A stretch of DNA of 64,000 nucleotides from Triticum aestivum (GCF_018294505.1 NC_057800.1:475947037-476011036), one strand, 5' to 3'. Counted from the first letter of the stretch, positions 22,153-34,739 are shown. A program made the numbers and translations. Notes: generated from the letters alone by a model not told the origin.

Positions 22153-23876
22153 TCAAGGAAATATGCCCTAGAGGCAATAATAAAGTTGTTATTTTATATT
22201 TCCTTATATCATGATAAATGTTTATTATTAATTCTAGAATTGTATTAACCGGAAACTTGATACATGTGTGGATACATAGACAAAACACATTGTCCCTAGT
22301 AAGCCTCTACCAGACTAGCTCGTTAATCAAATATGGTTAAGTTTCCTAACCATAGACATGTGTTCTCATTTGATGAATGAGATCACATCATTAGGAGAAT
22401 GATGTGATGGACAAGACCCATCCGTTATCTTAGCATATTGATCGTTTAGTTTTATTGCTATTGCTTTCTTCATGTCAAATACATATTCCTTCGACTATTA
22501 GATTATGCAACTCCCGGATACCGAAGGAATACCTTATGTGTTATCAAACGTCACAACGTAACTGGGTGATTATAAAGATGCTCTACAGGTATCGTTGAAG
22601 GTGTTTGTTGGATTGGCATAGATCGAGATTAGGATTTGTCACTCCGAGTATCGGAGAGGTATCTCTGGGCCCTCTCGGTAATACACACCATGATAAGCCT
22701 TGCAAGCAATGTGACTAATGAGTTAGTTACGGGATGATGTATTATGGAACGACTAAAGAGACTTGCCGGTAACGAGATTGAACTAGGTATGAAGACACCG
22801 ATGGTTGAATCTCGGGCAAGTACCATACCAATGACAAAGGGAATAACGTATGTTGTCATTACGGTACGACCAATAAAGATCTTCGTAGAATATGTGGGAA
22901 CCAATATGAGCATCCAGGTTCCGCTATTGGTTATTGACTGGCGAGCTGTCTCGGTCAAGTCTACATAGTTCTCAAACCCGTAGGGTCCGCACGCTTAACG
23001 TTCGATGACAATTTTGTATTATATGAGTTATGTGATTTGGTGACCGAATGTTGTTCGGAGTCCGGATGAGATCACGAACATGAAAAGGAGTCTCGAAATT
23101 GTCGAGAGGTAAAGATTCATATATTGGACGATGGTATTCGGACACCGAAAGTGTTCCAGGGGTACCGGGTGCATATCGGGTCACCGGAAGGGGTTTCAAG
23201 CATCCCCCTGGTAGCTACATGGGCCTTAATGGGCCAAGCCCCATTTAGGCCAAAATAAAGGTGAAGGAAAGAGGACAAGGGAGATAGGAAGGAGAGGGAT
23301 TCGGCCTCCCCGTTCCTTCCCTCCTCACTCCTCCTTCCTTCCCTCTCCAGGAATTATGGTTAGGGGGGCGAATAGGATTAGGGCCCCAAGTAGGATTCCT
23401 CCTACTTGGGCTCCCCCTTGGCTTCCCCCTCTCCCTCCCACCTATATATATGAAGGGGGAGGCGCCTAGAACACACAACAACATCTGTTAGCCGTGTGCG
23501 GCGCCTCCCTCCACAGTTTACGTCTCCGGTCATATTCACGTAGTGCTTAGGTGAAGCCCTGCGCGGATCACTTCACCATCACCGTCACCATGCCATCGTG
23601 CTGACGGAACTCTCCCTCGACACTTTGCTAGATCAAGAGTTCGAGGGACATCATCGAGCTGAACGTGTGCAGAACTGGGAGGTGCCATACGTTCGGTGCT
23701 TGATCGGTCGGAACGAGAAGAAGTTCGACTACATCAACTGCGTTGTCAAATGCTTCCGCTTTCGGTCTACGAGGGTACGTGGACACACTCTCCCCAACTC
23801 ATTGCTATGCATCTCCTTAGTAGATCTTGCGTGAGCATAGGAATTGTTTTCAAATTGCATGCTACGTTCCCCAACA
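22153..23876 (+). repeat. Copia A, LTR copy 2 (1724 bp)
   Basis: It starts tcaaggaaatatgcc, with the usual TGTTGG changed, and ends ttccccaaca. It is preceded by a polypurine tract (like a 3' LTR) and followed by a primer binding site and leader (like a 5' LTR), so it is shared by two internal regions. A TATA-like box lies at about 23451-23462. Confidence 0.9.
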
Positions 23877-25073
23877 GTGGCATCCGAGCCAGGTCTATGC
23901 GTCGATGATATGCACGAGTAGAATACAAAGAGTTGTGGGTGGTGATCGTCATACTACTTACCACCAATGTCTTATTTTGATTCGGCGATTTTTTTGGATG
24001 AAGTGGCCCGGACCAACCATACATGACCACGTTCATGAGACCGGTTCCACCGACAGACATGCAATTAGTTTTGCATAAAGGTGGCTGGCGGGTGTCTGTT
24101 TCTCCAACTTTAGTTGAATCGAATTTAACTGCGGCCGGTCATTGCTGAAGGTTAAAACAACAAACTTGATAAATCATCATTGTGGTTTTGATGCGTAGGT
24201 AAGAACAGTTCTTGCTAGAAGCCCGTAGCAGCCACGTAAAACTTGCAACAACAAAGTAGAGGACATCTAACTTGTTTTTGCAGGGCATGTTGTGATGTGA
24301 TATGGTCAAGACATGATGTGATGTACGTTATTGTATGAGATGATCATGTTTTGTAGAAGTTATCGGCAACTGGCAGGAGCCTTATGGTTGTCGCTTTATT
24401 GTATGAAATGCAAACGCCATGTAATTGCTTTACTTTATCACTATGCATTAGCGATAGTTGTAGAAGCAATAGTTGGCGAGATGACCATGATGCTACGATG
24501 GAGATCAAGGTGTCAAGTCGGTGATGATGGAGATCATGACGGTGCTTTGGAGATGGAGATCAAAGGCACAAGATGATGATTGCTATATCATGTCACATAT
24601 TTTTGATTGCATGTGATGTTTATCTTTTATGCATCTTATTTTGCTTAGTACGACGGTAGCATTATAAGATGATCCCTCACTAAAATTTCAAGGTATAAGT
24701 GTTCTCCCTGAGTATGCACCATTGCGATAGTTCGTCGTGCTGAGACTCCACGTGATGATTGGGTGTGATAAGCTCTACGTTCACATACAACGGGTGCAAG
24801 ACAGTTTTGCACATGCAGAATACTCGGGTTAAACTTGACGAGCCTAGCATGTACAGACATGGCCTCGAAACACTGGAGACCGAAAGGTCGAACGTGAATC
24901 ATATAGTAGATAGGATCAACATAGAGATGTTCACCATTGAAAACTACTCCATCTCACGTGATGACCAGACATGGTTTAGTTGATATGGATCACGTGATCA
25001 TTTAGATGACTCAAGAGATGTCCATCTAAGTGGGAGTTCTTAAGTAATATGATTAATTGAACTTAGCTTATCT
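23877..25073 (+). repeat. Second, truncated internal region of Copia A type
   Basis: It matches 1696-2894 with about a dozen differences by eye. It stops after cttagcttatc at 25073 before any gag. The sequence beyond is unrelated, so the rest of this internal region was lost. Confidence 0.88.
23878..23895 (+). other. Second primer binding site after LTR A2
   Basis: tggcatccgagccaggtc is identical to 1697-1714. A primer binding site after the downstream LTR is not expected in a single insertion. Confidence 0.88.
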
Positions 25074-25701
25074 TAACACGTAGCGAAATGAGTCTAGCTC
25101 AGATGGTTTAGGTTCCTTGTGGTGGAACAAACCCACCAGTGTTTAAGTTCTAGGCTTGAAATTGGTGCTTGCATTTTCCTGTATTTATGTGAGCATTTTT
25201 ATTGTACTGTGTTGAAAAACAACCTTTGGCCAATAACAGGGCGTCGTCTGGGGCCACGTCAGACTTGTTGGCCAAGCTGGCGGGGCTCTAATCGGCCATT
25301 GTACTCTTGCTAATACCCCCGTCGTTGCGTGAGTGAGATAACGATACTTAGCATAGTTTGCGAGGCACCTCATCCAGCGTCATTTACATTTTGTGCTTTG
25401 GCCCTCACACTCGCGCTCCCTATGGTCAGAACCCTATGTAGGCGGGAACACATTTCTAGAGAAGTTTTATTTTCGTCTGATTCTGCCAAATCTATAAATC
25501 CCTCATTCCCGTTGTCGCTGTCCTAGCCATCAACCAGTTGCATGTCTACTCACCTCATACTCGGATCTGTCCTCACCATGTTGGTTGAAAGTTGTTCCCG
25601 GTCCAGCCGACGACCCCATTAGCCAGAGGTCCCGCCGTGCACCGCCCCAACTAACACAATGAGGAGAAGTTCTGTGCCTCGACGACATATGAGCACTAAG
25701 T
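25074..25701. other. Unclassified 628 bp segment with SINE-like start
   Basis: It is bounded by a truncated Copia leader on the left and an exact Copia LTR start on the right. It holds a SINE-like head, then GC-richer unclassified DNA with a TATA-like ctataaatcc near 25493. The ORFs in it are short and without recognisable domains. It may be older host DNA or part of an unrecognised element. Confidence 0.5.
25085..25190 (+). mobile_element. SINE-like tRNA-derived head
   Basis: tagctcagatgg (25095-25106) fits a polymerase III A box. tgtttaagttct (25140-25151) fits a B box that has lost Cs to Ts. Spacing is tRNA-like. The downstream gcttgcattttcctg resembles a grass SINE I recall by sequence, but the right end and poly-A or TSDs are not clear. 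Confidence 0.45.
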
Positions 25702-26666
25702 TGAAAGAAATATGCCCTAGAGGCAATACTAAAGTTGTTATTTTATATCTCCTTATATCATGATAAATGTTTATTATTCATACTTGAATTGTATTAACCG
25801 GAAACCTGATACATGTGTGGATACATAGATAAAACACAATGTCCCTAGTAAGCCTCTACTAGACTAGCTCGTTAATCAAAGATGGTTAAGTTTCCTAACC
25901 ATAGACATGTGTTGTCATTTGATGAATAAGATCACATAATTAGGAGAATGATGTGATGGACAAGACCCATCCGTTAGCTTAGCATATTGATCGTTCAGTT
26001 TTATTGCTATTGCTTTCTTCATGTCAAATACATATTCCTTCGACTATTAGATTATGCAACTCCCGGATACCGGAGGAATACCTTATGTGTTATCAAATGT
26101 CACAACGTAACTGGGTGATTATAAAGATGCTCTACAAGTATCGTCGAAGGTGTTTGTTGGATTGGCATAGATCGAGATTAAGATTTGTCACTCCGAGTAT
26201 CGGAGAGGTATCTCTGGGCCCTCTCGGTAATACACATCATGATAAGCCTTGCAAGAAATGTGACTAATGAGTTAGTTATAGGATGATGTATTACAGAACG
26301 AGTACAGAGACTCGCTGGTAACGAGATTGAACTAGGTATGAAGATACCAACGATCGAATCTCGGGCAAGTAACATACCGATGACAAAGGGAATAACGTAT
26401 GTTGTCATTATGGTACGACCGATAAAGATCTTCGTAGAATATGTGGGAACCAATATGAGCATCCAGGTTCCGTTGTTGGTTATTGACCGGAGAGGTGTCT
26501 CGGTCATGTCTACATAGTTCTCGAACCCATAGGGTCCGCACGCGATTTTGTATTGTATGAGTTACGTGATTTGGTGACTGAATGTTGTTCGGAGTCCCGG
26601 ATGAGATCACGGACATGACAAGGAGTCTCGAAATGGTCGAGAGGTAAAGATTCATATATTGGACAA
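25702..26666 (+). repeat. Copia A-type LTR copy 3, right end lost
   Basis: It starts tgaaagaaatatgcc at the exact LTR edge and follows LTR A1 to about 918 (..tattggacaatggt). The remaining ~770 bp, including promoter and primer site, are gone. It is followed by 26 unassigned bases and LTR B1. No polypurine tract precedes it, so it is a separate insertion or the left LTR of one. Confidence 0.85.
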
Positions 26667-26692
26667 TGGTGCAGGGCATGCCCCCACTCTGT

Positions 26693-27708
26693 CCACGATA
26701 CAGAGCCGCCGCCAAGCCCTAATCTTCCTCGGGAGGGCTGATCCGGAGTCCGTTGGGGGCTCCGGAGAGGGGAATCCGTCGCCATCGTCATCATCAAGCA
26801 TCCTCCATCACCAATTTCATGATGGTCACCGCTGTGCGTGAGTAATCTCATCAGAGGCTTGCTGGACGGTGATGGGTTGGATGAGATTTACCATGTAATC
26901 GAGTTAGTTTTTTTAGGGTTTGATCCCTAGTATCCGTTATGTTCTAAGATTGATGTTTCTATGACTTTGCTATGATTAATGCTTGTCACTAGGGCCCAAG
27001 TGCCATGATTTCAGATCTGAACCAATTATGTTTTCATGAATATATGTGAGTTCTTGATCCTATCTTGCAAGTCAATAGTCACCTACTATGTGTTATGATC
27101 CGGCAACCCCGAAGTGACAATAATCGGGACCACTCCAGGTGATGATCATAGTTTGAGGAGTTCATGTATTCACTAAGTGTTAATGCTTTGGTCCGGTACT
27201 CTATTATAAGGATGCCTCAATATCGCTTAGTTTCCAATAGGACCCCACTGCCATGGGAGGGTAGGAGAAAAGATGTCATGCAAGTTCTTTTTCGTAAGCA
27301 CGTATGACTATATTCGGAATACATGCCTACATTACATTGATGAACTGGAGCTAGTTCTGTGTCACCCTATATTATAACTGTTGCATGAGGAATCGCATCC
27401 GACATAATTATCCATCATTGATCCATTGCCTATGAGATTTTCACATATTGATCTTTGCTTAGTTATTTTTCCGTTGCCATTGTTATGATTGCTACTGTTA
27501 CTTTTGCCACCGTTACCGTTACTTCCATACTACTTTGCTACTAAATACTTTGCTGCAGATATTAAGTCTTTCAGGTGTGGTTGAATTGACAGCTCAACTA
27601 CTAATACTTGAGAATATTCTTTGGCTCCCCTTGTGTCGAATCAATAAATTTGGGTTGAATACTCTACCATCGAAAACTACTGCGATCCCCTATACTTATG
27701 GGTTATCA
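26693..27708 (+). repeat. Gypsy LTR B1, left end lost
   Basis: It matches the B2 LTR from gatacagagccgc at about 48614 through 49288 and continues with 60493-60848, ending gggttatca. The promoter half is missing. 26667-26692 (gcagggcatgcccc..) is not matched and may be filler. It ends exactly at an LTR edge inside the remnant 3' LTR of D, with gcaca as a possible target site. Comparison with B2 shows where X was inserted. Confidence 0.8.
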
Positions 27709-27790
27709 GCACAAAGTCAATAGGTTAGTACAAAAAATGATATAACAGCATGGAACAATAAAAAATTATAGATATGTTGGAGACGTATCA
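27709..27790 (-). repeat. Remnant of D 3' LTR
   Basis: Eighty-two bases match the end of the D LTR at 31150-31285, ending ggagacgtatca. The rest was displaced by B1 and deletion. Confidence 0.78.
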
Positions 27791-29990
27791 ACATCCCCAA
27801 GCTTAATTCCTACTTGTCCTTGAGTAGGTAAATGATAAAAACAGATTTTTTGATGTGGAATGCTGCCTAACATGTTCATCACATATTCTTTCTTTTATAG
27901 CATGGGCATTTGGACTTTTATATGGTTCAAAGCAATAGTCTAGTTTTGACATGAAGTCATTAATACTCAAGCATATCAACAAGAAACCATGTCTTCCAAA
28001 ATATCAACGCTAAAGCAAGTTATCCCTAGCCCATTATGCTCAATCATTGATCCATTCATGAAACACACTCGCATATTAGCTACACCCAATGCTCAGGTAC
28101 GATCATAGTGTGTCTTAGTTGGTGCTTTATAAGATAAGATGTAGACTCAAATAAAATAAAAATTGCATAAAGTAAATAGAAAGGCCCTTCGCAGAGGGAA
28201 GTAGGGATTTGTAGAGGTGCCAGAGCTCAAAGTGAAAAAGATAAAGATAAAACATTTTGGGAGGCATGCTTTTCCTGTCAACGAAAACGATTGAGTAGTT
28301 CCCAATACTTTCCATGTTAGATATATCATAGGCGGTTCCCAAACAGAAAATAAAGTTTATTCCTTTCTCCACCATACTTTCACTTTCCATGGCTAACCAT
28401 ATCCACGGGTGCCTTCCATACCAACACTTTCCAAGGAATTTATTATTTGACAACATAAAGTAAACTAAATTTTCATTTCGGGACTGGGCATCCCTAATAC
28501 CTTTGTCGTACTCTCATGCAATGACAAGTGAATAAACATTCATCTTGAGAATAACACATCTAGCATGGAAATATATCAGCCACCCCCTACCGTTTCATGA
28601 GCGGTACGAGCACACAACAGAGAAGTTTATTTTGAAAATTAGAGATGGCACATACAAATTTGCTTAGAACAACAAAATAATACCGCATATAGGTAGGTAT
28701 AGTGGAATCATGTGGCAAAACTGGTTTAAAGGGTTTTGATGCACAAGTAGTGATCATACTTAGTGCAAAATGAAGGCTAGCAAAATATTGAGAAGCGACC
28801 AACCAAGGAACGAAAAAACTTATAAGCGAGCATTAAGCATAACTAACACCAAATAATGCACCACAGGTAGGCTGTAATTTCATTGCATAACTATAGACTT
28901 CCGTGCTTGCATAGGGAATCACAAGCCTTAACACCAATATTCTTACTAAAGCATAATTACTCATCAACATGACTCACATATTATATCATCATATCTCAAA
29001 ACTATTACAAGGAATCAAGTTTATTTTGTCCAATGATCTTCATGAAAGTTTTTATTATATCCTCCTTGGATATTTATCACTTTGGGACTAGTTTCATATG
29101 TTGCTTTTGATAGCTCGAACAAATCTAAGTGAAGAACATCAGCATAAATTCTTATCTTCTCTCAAAATAATTTAAGTGAAGAAAGAGAGAATTTGTTAAA
29201 AAATTACTAACTCTCAAATAAATCTAAGTGAAACATGAGAGCATTTCTTCAAAAATACTAAAGCACACTGTGCTCAAAAAAGATATAAGTGAAGCACTAG
29301 AGCAATTCCATAGCTCATAAAGATTTAAGTGAACCATAGAGAGCAATTCTAACAAGTCATGGCATAAATTTGGCTCTCTCAAATAGGTGTGTCCAGCAAG
29401 GATTCATGACTAAGAACACAAAGCAAAACAAGCAAAGACTCATATCATATAAGACACTCCAAGCAAAACCCATAATATGTGACGAATAAAAATATAGTTT
29501 CAAGTAAAATACCGATGGTTGTTAGAAGAAAGAGGGGATGCCACTCGGGAGCATCCCCAAGCTTAGTTGCTTGATACTTCTTGAATATTATCTTGGTGTG
29601 CCATGGGCTTCCTCAAGCTTAGCCTTTTGCTAATCCTTATTCCTTCATCCATCGTAAAGTCACCCAAAACTTGAAAACTTCAATCACACAAAACTCAACA
29701 AAACCTTCGTGAGATCTGTTAGTATAAGAAAGCAAATCACTACTATAAGTACCATTGAAAACCCATTCATATTTATTTTTCCATTATATCTACTGCATTC
29801 CAACTTTTATGTGGCAAAAACTCTTCAAAGAAAACCATGGAATCATCAAAAAAGCACACAACGCAAAGAAAACAGAATCTGTTAAAAAAAGAATAGTCTG
29901 TAGCAATCTGGAGATTTCGAATACTTCTGTAACTCAAAAAATTCTGAAAAAATAGGACAACATGAGTAATTTGTATATTAATCTTCTGCA
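27791..29990 (-). mobile_element. Internal region of non-autonomous Gypsy D
   Basis: It begins on the plus strand with the polypurine tract complement acatccccaagctt (27791-27804) and aligns in order with the internal region of G from 52254. No gag or pol homology is seen. Landmarks are a second polypurine-like copy at 29551-29565 and a degenerate array of aagtgaagca-type units at about 29115-29360. The 5' part of the internal region and the primer site are missing, because LTR sequence is joined directly near 29990. Confidence 0.75.
29115..29360. repeat. Degenerate short tandem units in D
   Basis: Four to five units of roughly 40-60 bp each contain (a)taagtgaag/catgagagca with variations. 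The same type of array is found at 53925-54065 in G. Confidence 0.6.
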
Positions 29991-31285
29991 AGGTATTTTT
30001 GGGTTTTTGGATTAATAGATATGAAAATAAAAGAAAATAAAAATAGATCGTGAAGGCAAATATAATTAAGAAGAGACCCGGGGGCCATAGGTTTCATTAG
30101 TGGCTTCTCTTGAGAAAAATAGCAAACGGTGTTAAACAAATTACTGTTGGGAAATTGATAGAACTTCAAATAATCATGATGATATCTAGGCAATGATCAT
30201 TATATAGGCATCACGTCCAAGATTAATAGACCGACTCCTACCTGCATCTACTACTATTACTCCACACATCGACCACTATCCAGCATGCATGCATCTAGTG
30301 TATTAAGTTCAGGGAGAAACGGAGTAATGCAATAAGAACGATGACATGATATAGACAAGATCTTTTATGTATAAATAGACCCCATCTTGTTATCCTTAAT
30401 GGAAACGATACATACATGTCGGTTCCCCTTCTGTCCCTGGGATCAAGCACCGTAAGATCGAACCCATCACAAAGCACCTCTTCCCATTGCAAGATAAATA
30501 GATCAAGTTGGCCAAACAAAACCAAAATATCGGAGAAGAAATACGAGGCTATAAGTAATCATGCATATAAGAGATCAAAAGACTCAAATAACTTTCATGG
30601 ATTAAAACATAGACCTGATCATAAACTCAAAGTTCATCGGATCCCGACAAACACACCGCAAAAAGAGTTACATCATATGGATGTCCAAGAGACCACTGTA
30701 TTGAGAATCAAAAGATAGAGAAAGCCATCTAGCTACTAACTAAGGACCCGAAGGTCTACAAAAGACTACTCACGCATCATCGGAGAGGCACCAATGAGGA
30801 TGATAAACCGCTCCGTGATGGTGTCTAGATTGGATCTGTGGTTTCTGGAACTTGCGGCGGCTAGAATTGATTTTCGTCCACTCCCCTAGGGTTTTTGGAA
30901 TATTGGGGTATTTATAGAGCAAAGAGGTGGTGCGGGAGGCCACCGAGGTGGGCACAACCCACCTGGGCGCGCCTGGGGGCCCAGGCACACCCTGGTGGGT
31001 TGTGCCCCCCTTGTGACACCCCCCAGGTGCTTCTCTGGCCGATTGGGTGTCTTCTGGTGCATAAAAAATCCACAAAAAGTTTTGCTGTGTTTGGACTCCG
31101 TTTGGTATTGATTTTCTGCGATGTAAAAAACAAGCAAAAAACAGCAACTGACACTTGGCACTATGTCAATAGGTTAGTACCGAAAAATGATATAAAATGG
31201 TTATAAAATGATTATAAAACATCCAAGAATGATAATATAACAACATGGAACAATCAAAAATTATAGATACGTTGGAGACGTATCA
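29991..31285 (-). repeat. D 5' LTR, 3' part deleted
   Basis: On the minus strand it starts TGATACGTCTCCAACG at 31285. It contains a TATA box, tataaatacccc, complementary to about 30905-30916. The normal LTR end, primer binding site and start of the internal region are missing; the join to internal sequence lies near 29990. The right edge is exact, followed by tattc of the CACTA element. Confidence 0.75.
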
Positions 31286-31304
31286 TATTCAGAGGGAGTA
31301 AACC

Positions 31305-32930
31305 ACTCCTATTTACCCCCTGAGGTCTTTGCTCTAACTTGGCATGCTGATGTTGGTCATATCATGCATATGGCGCCTTGCATTGCTTACTTTGTACATC
31401 AAATATGTCATCTGCTTAGTTTAGACATGGTTTGTGTGAATGTCATATGTTTAGTTTATATATCATATATGTGAATTATGCAATGCCATCTTGTTTAGCC
31501 AGGCATCATATATGTGAATTTTGCAATGCCATCCTGTTTAGCCAGTCATATTATATGTGAATTATATCATGTCATCCTTTTTTTATTATGTATTACATTT
31601 GTTAACAATGTTAGTACATTCAACTACACTTCCTGTGCAGCAGCCATTTGACACGGTGATGGAAAAAATCTGGAGTGAAAACAATATCTTTAGAGCAAAC
31701 AATGCTATCTGACGAAGCGCATATCTTGTTGGTTACAGTTAGCTCCTCAGAGGAGGATTCGGAGACGGATGGCCTGTCCTATTTCCCCCCAAGGTGTATG
31801 CTCTAACTTGGCAGGGTTATATTGCTCATATCATGCATATGGTGTCTTGTATTGTATGTCATTTGCTTAGTTTAGACATGCTTTGTATGAATGCTACATG
31901 TTTAGTGTCTAATTACCAGATATGTGAATTATGCAATGCCATCTTTTTGCAAGGCATTATATATGTGAATTATGCAATGCCATGATGTTTAGCCAGGCAT
32001 CATATATGTGAATTATATCATGCCATCCTTTTTTGTATTACGTATTTCGTTTGTCGACAATGTTTGTATATTCAACTACTCTTCCTGTGCATCAACCATT
32101 TGAATCAGTGATGGAAAAATCTTTAGTGAAAACAAGGTCTTCAAAGCAGATAATGCTACCTGCTGAAGTAGATATATTGCTGGTTACAGATAGCTCCTTA
32201 GAGGAGGATTCAAATACAGATGACTAGTCCTATTTCCCCCTAAGGTGTATGCTCAAACTTCGCAGGGTTATAATACTCATATCATGCATATGTTGTGTTG
32301 TGTTGTGTTGCTTTGTTTATACATCATATACACAATATTGAACGCCATCTACTTAGTTTAGACATCATATATGCAATTGTCCATCTACTTACTTCCTTAG
32401 TATATAAATCATATATGTGAATTATATCATGCCATCATGTTTACATAGACAACATGCATGTGAATTATGGCATGACAACCTATTTAATAAAGACATCACA
32501 TAGTTATATCATCTCATCCTGTTTACATAGTCATCAAATTTTGAATTATGTCATTCTACCTGTGAATTATATCATGCCATCATGTTTCCATAGACAACAT
32601 GTATGTGAATTATGGCATGCCGACCTATTTAATAAAGCCATCATATATTTATATCATGTTTACATGGTCATAATATTTTGAATTATGTCATTTTATCCTG
32701 TTTAGTTAGCCATCATATATGTGAAATTGTGTCATGCTATCATGTTTAGTTAGCCATCATATATGTGAAATTGTGTCATGCTATCCTGCTTGGTTAGACA
32801 AAATAAATGTGAATTATTTGATGTCCTCTTTTATTCCCCACTATCCATTGCACCTATTTATCATACAATGTATATACATTCAATTACTTTTGTTGTTTAT
32901 CAGCCATTTGAATTGGAGGGGGTGATGGCC
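31305..32930 (+). repeat. Tandem ~460 bp units in CACTA
   Basis: Units start at about 31309, 31777 and 32230 with cctattt(a/c)ccccc..ggt. The first two end in an exon-like block (cagccatttga.. and catcaaccatttgaa..) encoding a QPF..VMEK..-like segment with an acidic tail; the third unit is enlarged and ends at 32895. Within them, 40-45 bp sub-repeats of catatatgtgaattatgtcatgccatc type recur many times. About 135 bp around 32435-32570 is also duplicated at 32570-32700. Confidence 0.75.
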
Positions 32931-33248
32931 GTATCTAAGGGAGTAAAAACATGGTCTTCATAAAAGATAGTGCTACCCGTCGATGCAGATAGAACCACTG
33001 TTGTACTTTCCCAAGAACCATCCCCACCACACATAATCCAAACTCTCGCAGATTATACCCCTACCTCATTGGATAGAGAACCAGCTACACCCCATCTAAC
33101 CCCAACCCCAACAGATAGTAACCCAGTTCTAGTTGACACAGCACCATCTCCACCACAAAGCACCCAAACACGAGCAGTTAGTAAGGCAACTATAGTGCCT
33201 AGAGCACGAGGACCACCACTACGAACCCTAACTCAACGCTTAAAGTAG
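32895..33248 (+). pseudogene. CACTA ORF2-like exon, proline/threonine-rich
   Basis: An intron-like acceptor (ttgtttatcag) precedes QPFELEGVMAV..; after a TAA near 32960, 32970-33248 is open for 92 codons. It is rich in Pro and Thr with repeated PSPPHIIQT / ATPHLTPT / PSPPQSTQT motifs and a basic end (RARGPPLRTLTQRLK). It resembles the low-complexity second protein of CACTA elements, thought to bind subterminal repeats. Assignment is by context. Confidence 0.5.
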
Positions 33249-33633
33249 AAGAAGAATTGTTCTCAGGTCAGATTTCGTAGCTATGGTGCATACTTCTTTG
33301 CTCTTGCATCATCGTATTTACTCATACCAACTAATTTCAAATTTGAAGGATCTAGTCGAAACTCCAATGGCACAACAAGTATGTTTTAAAATTGTTTCTA
33401 TAACTGGTTTGCTGTTGTAACTTGCTCTATGTTGATTTCAGTTTCAATTGTATAAACAGTTATGTTCTGATATCATGCATATTACAAGTGTCGTTAGTGT
33501 TGTGCAGTTTCCCACACTTATATTCTGTTTATATATGTTGCTTTGTCTTAAACATATATGATGATTTGAACTGTGTCTCTATCTTGATTTGGCAACATAA
33601 ACTAGAATGATATAGACAATACAGTGACCATAG

Positions 33634-33656
33634 TACACACACATACACACACACAG

Positions 33657-33718
<62 letters not shown>
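33634..33718. repeat. Compound palindromic microsatellite (AC)n-(AT)n-(GT)n
   Basis: An AC run, an AT run and a GT run follow each other over about 85 bases. The AC and GT runs are reverse complements around a self-complementary AT core, so the tract can fold into one long hairpin. It lies in an intron-like part of the CACTA element. Confidence 0.92.
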
Positions 33719-33721
<3 letters not shown>

Positions 33722-33825
33722 TTTCATGTTGTTATCCTGTCCACCTTACTACTGAACTGGTTTACCAAAATGAGTTTCATATACAACATGCTAAACCTGT
33801 GATGTGTCTGGTTGTTTCTCTTTCA

Positions 33826-34463
33826 GAATGCCGACAGAATATGGGAGAAGACTACCCCATTATGCAATGGTAAAGGAAGTAATGCAGATGAGGTTCAAGA
33901 TAGTGAGACATCCCTATTGGTCTCCAAGAAAGCTGATAAAAACTATCTTGAAGACAGTGAGACAACCCCAAAGTCCTATCTTGATGCAGTGTTTGAGTTA
34001 CTGGCCACTATCGCTGGAACAAGCTCTTCGAACTAGCTGTCAGAATCAGTTCGGCTTCTTGAGTCTAAACTACAAGATGAAAGACATTGATTAGCTGTGT
34101 TGCGATAAGAAGTCGAAGGACTAAGGAAGTCCTTGGAGAATTATGATGCATACTTTCTGGTGCAGCAGCAAGAGTTGGAGGATTTTAGCGCCAAACAAGA
34201 GAACGCTAATAACAATGGTCCACTGTGCCATAGGATTTTAGCATGCTTTCTGATGCATTCTGAGTTTCAACTACTAGCTGAAAGATATCAATTAGATGTG
34301 CTGCAATAAGAAGCCGAAGGACTAAGAAAGTCCCTGCAGAATTCAGATGCATACTTTCTTGTGTAACAACAAGCGTTGGAGGATTTTAGCTCCAAACAAG
34401 AGAAAGCTAATAAGCTTGCTAAGCTTCTTGCTAGCATGTTGGATACCCAGGATATCGTCGCTT
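33826..34463 (+). pseudogene. CACTA ORF2-like coiled-coil exon with internal duplication
   Basis: After an acceptor-like ctttcag, the reading NADRIWEKTTPLC.. is open to 34036 (..ELLATIAGTSSSN), then stops. A helical segment follows twice: 34079-34215 (EVEGLRKSLENYDAYFLVQQQELEDF) and 34279-34415 (EAEGLRKSLQNSDAYFLV..), about 200 bp apart. The last part reads ANKLAKLLASMLDTQDIVA. Stops make it non-functional. Confidence 0.55.
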
Positions 34464-34739
34464 GAGCTCTTTTGAAGTGGTTTCAGTTCTGGACTTGTTT
34501 TGCTGTGGCGTGTATTTTCACTGGTGGCCAACTTTGACACCTAGTGTATGTAATATGCTGCTTTGTTCCCTATATTTGCACTGGTGGCGAACTTTGATGC
34601 CCAGTGGATGTAATTTGTGTAATTGTCGTACTATCGTAGCATTATTTGCTTGCTTATTTATTTTCTTATAGTCTTGTTTATTTGTTTTCTTGTAGTATTG
34701 CATTTCTTTTTCCTCCATTTGCTAGCGGCCGCAATAACA

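Noticed and set aside
25095..25151. A functional tRNA gene
   Set aside because: The A box is good but the B box is degraded and no cloverleaf can be drawn; a SINE remnant fits better.
27535..27723. 62-codon ORF at the B1/D junction
   Set aside because: It is the end of a Gypsy LTR; a similar chance reading occurs in B2 at 60717.
31286..32930. CRISPR-like array from regularly spaced repeats
   Set aside because: The units are diverged intron-like minisatellites of a plant CACTA element, without constant repeats and unique spacers.
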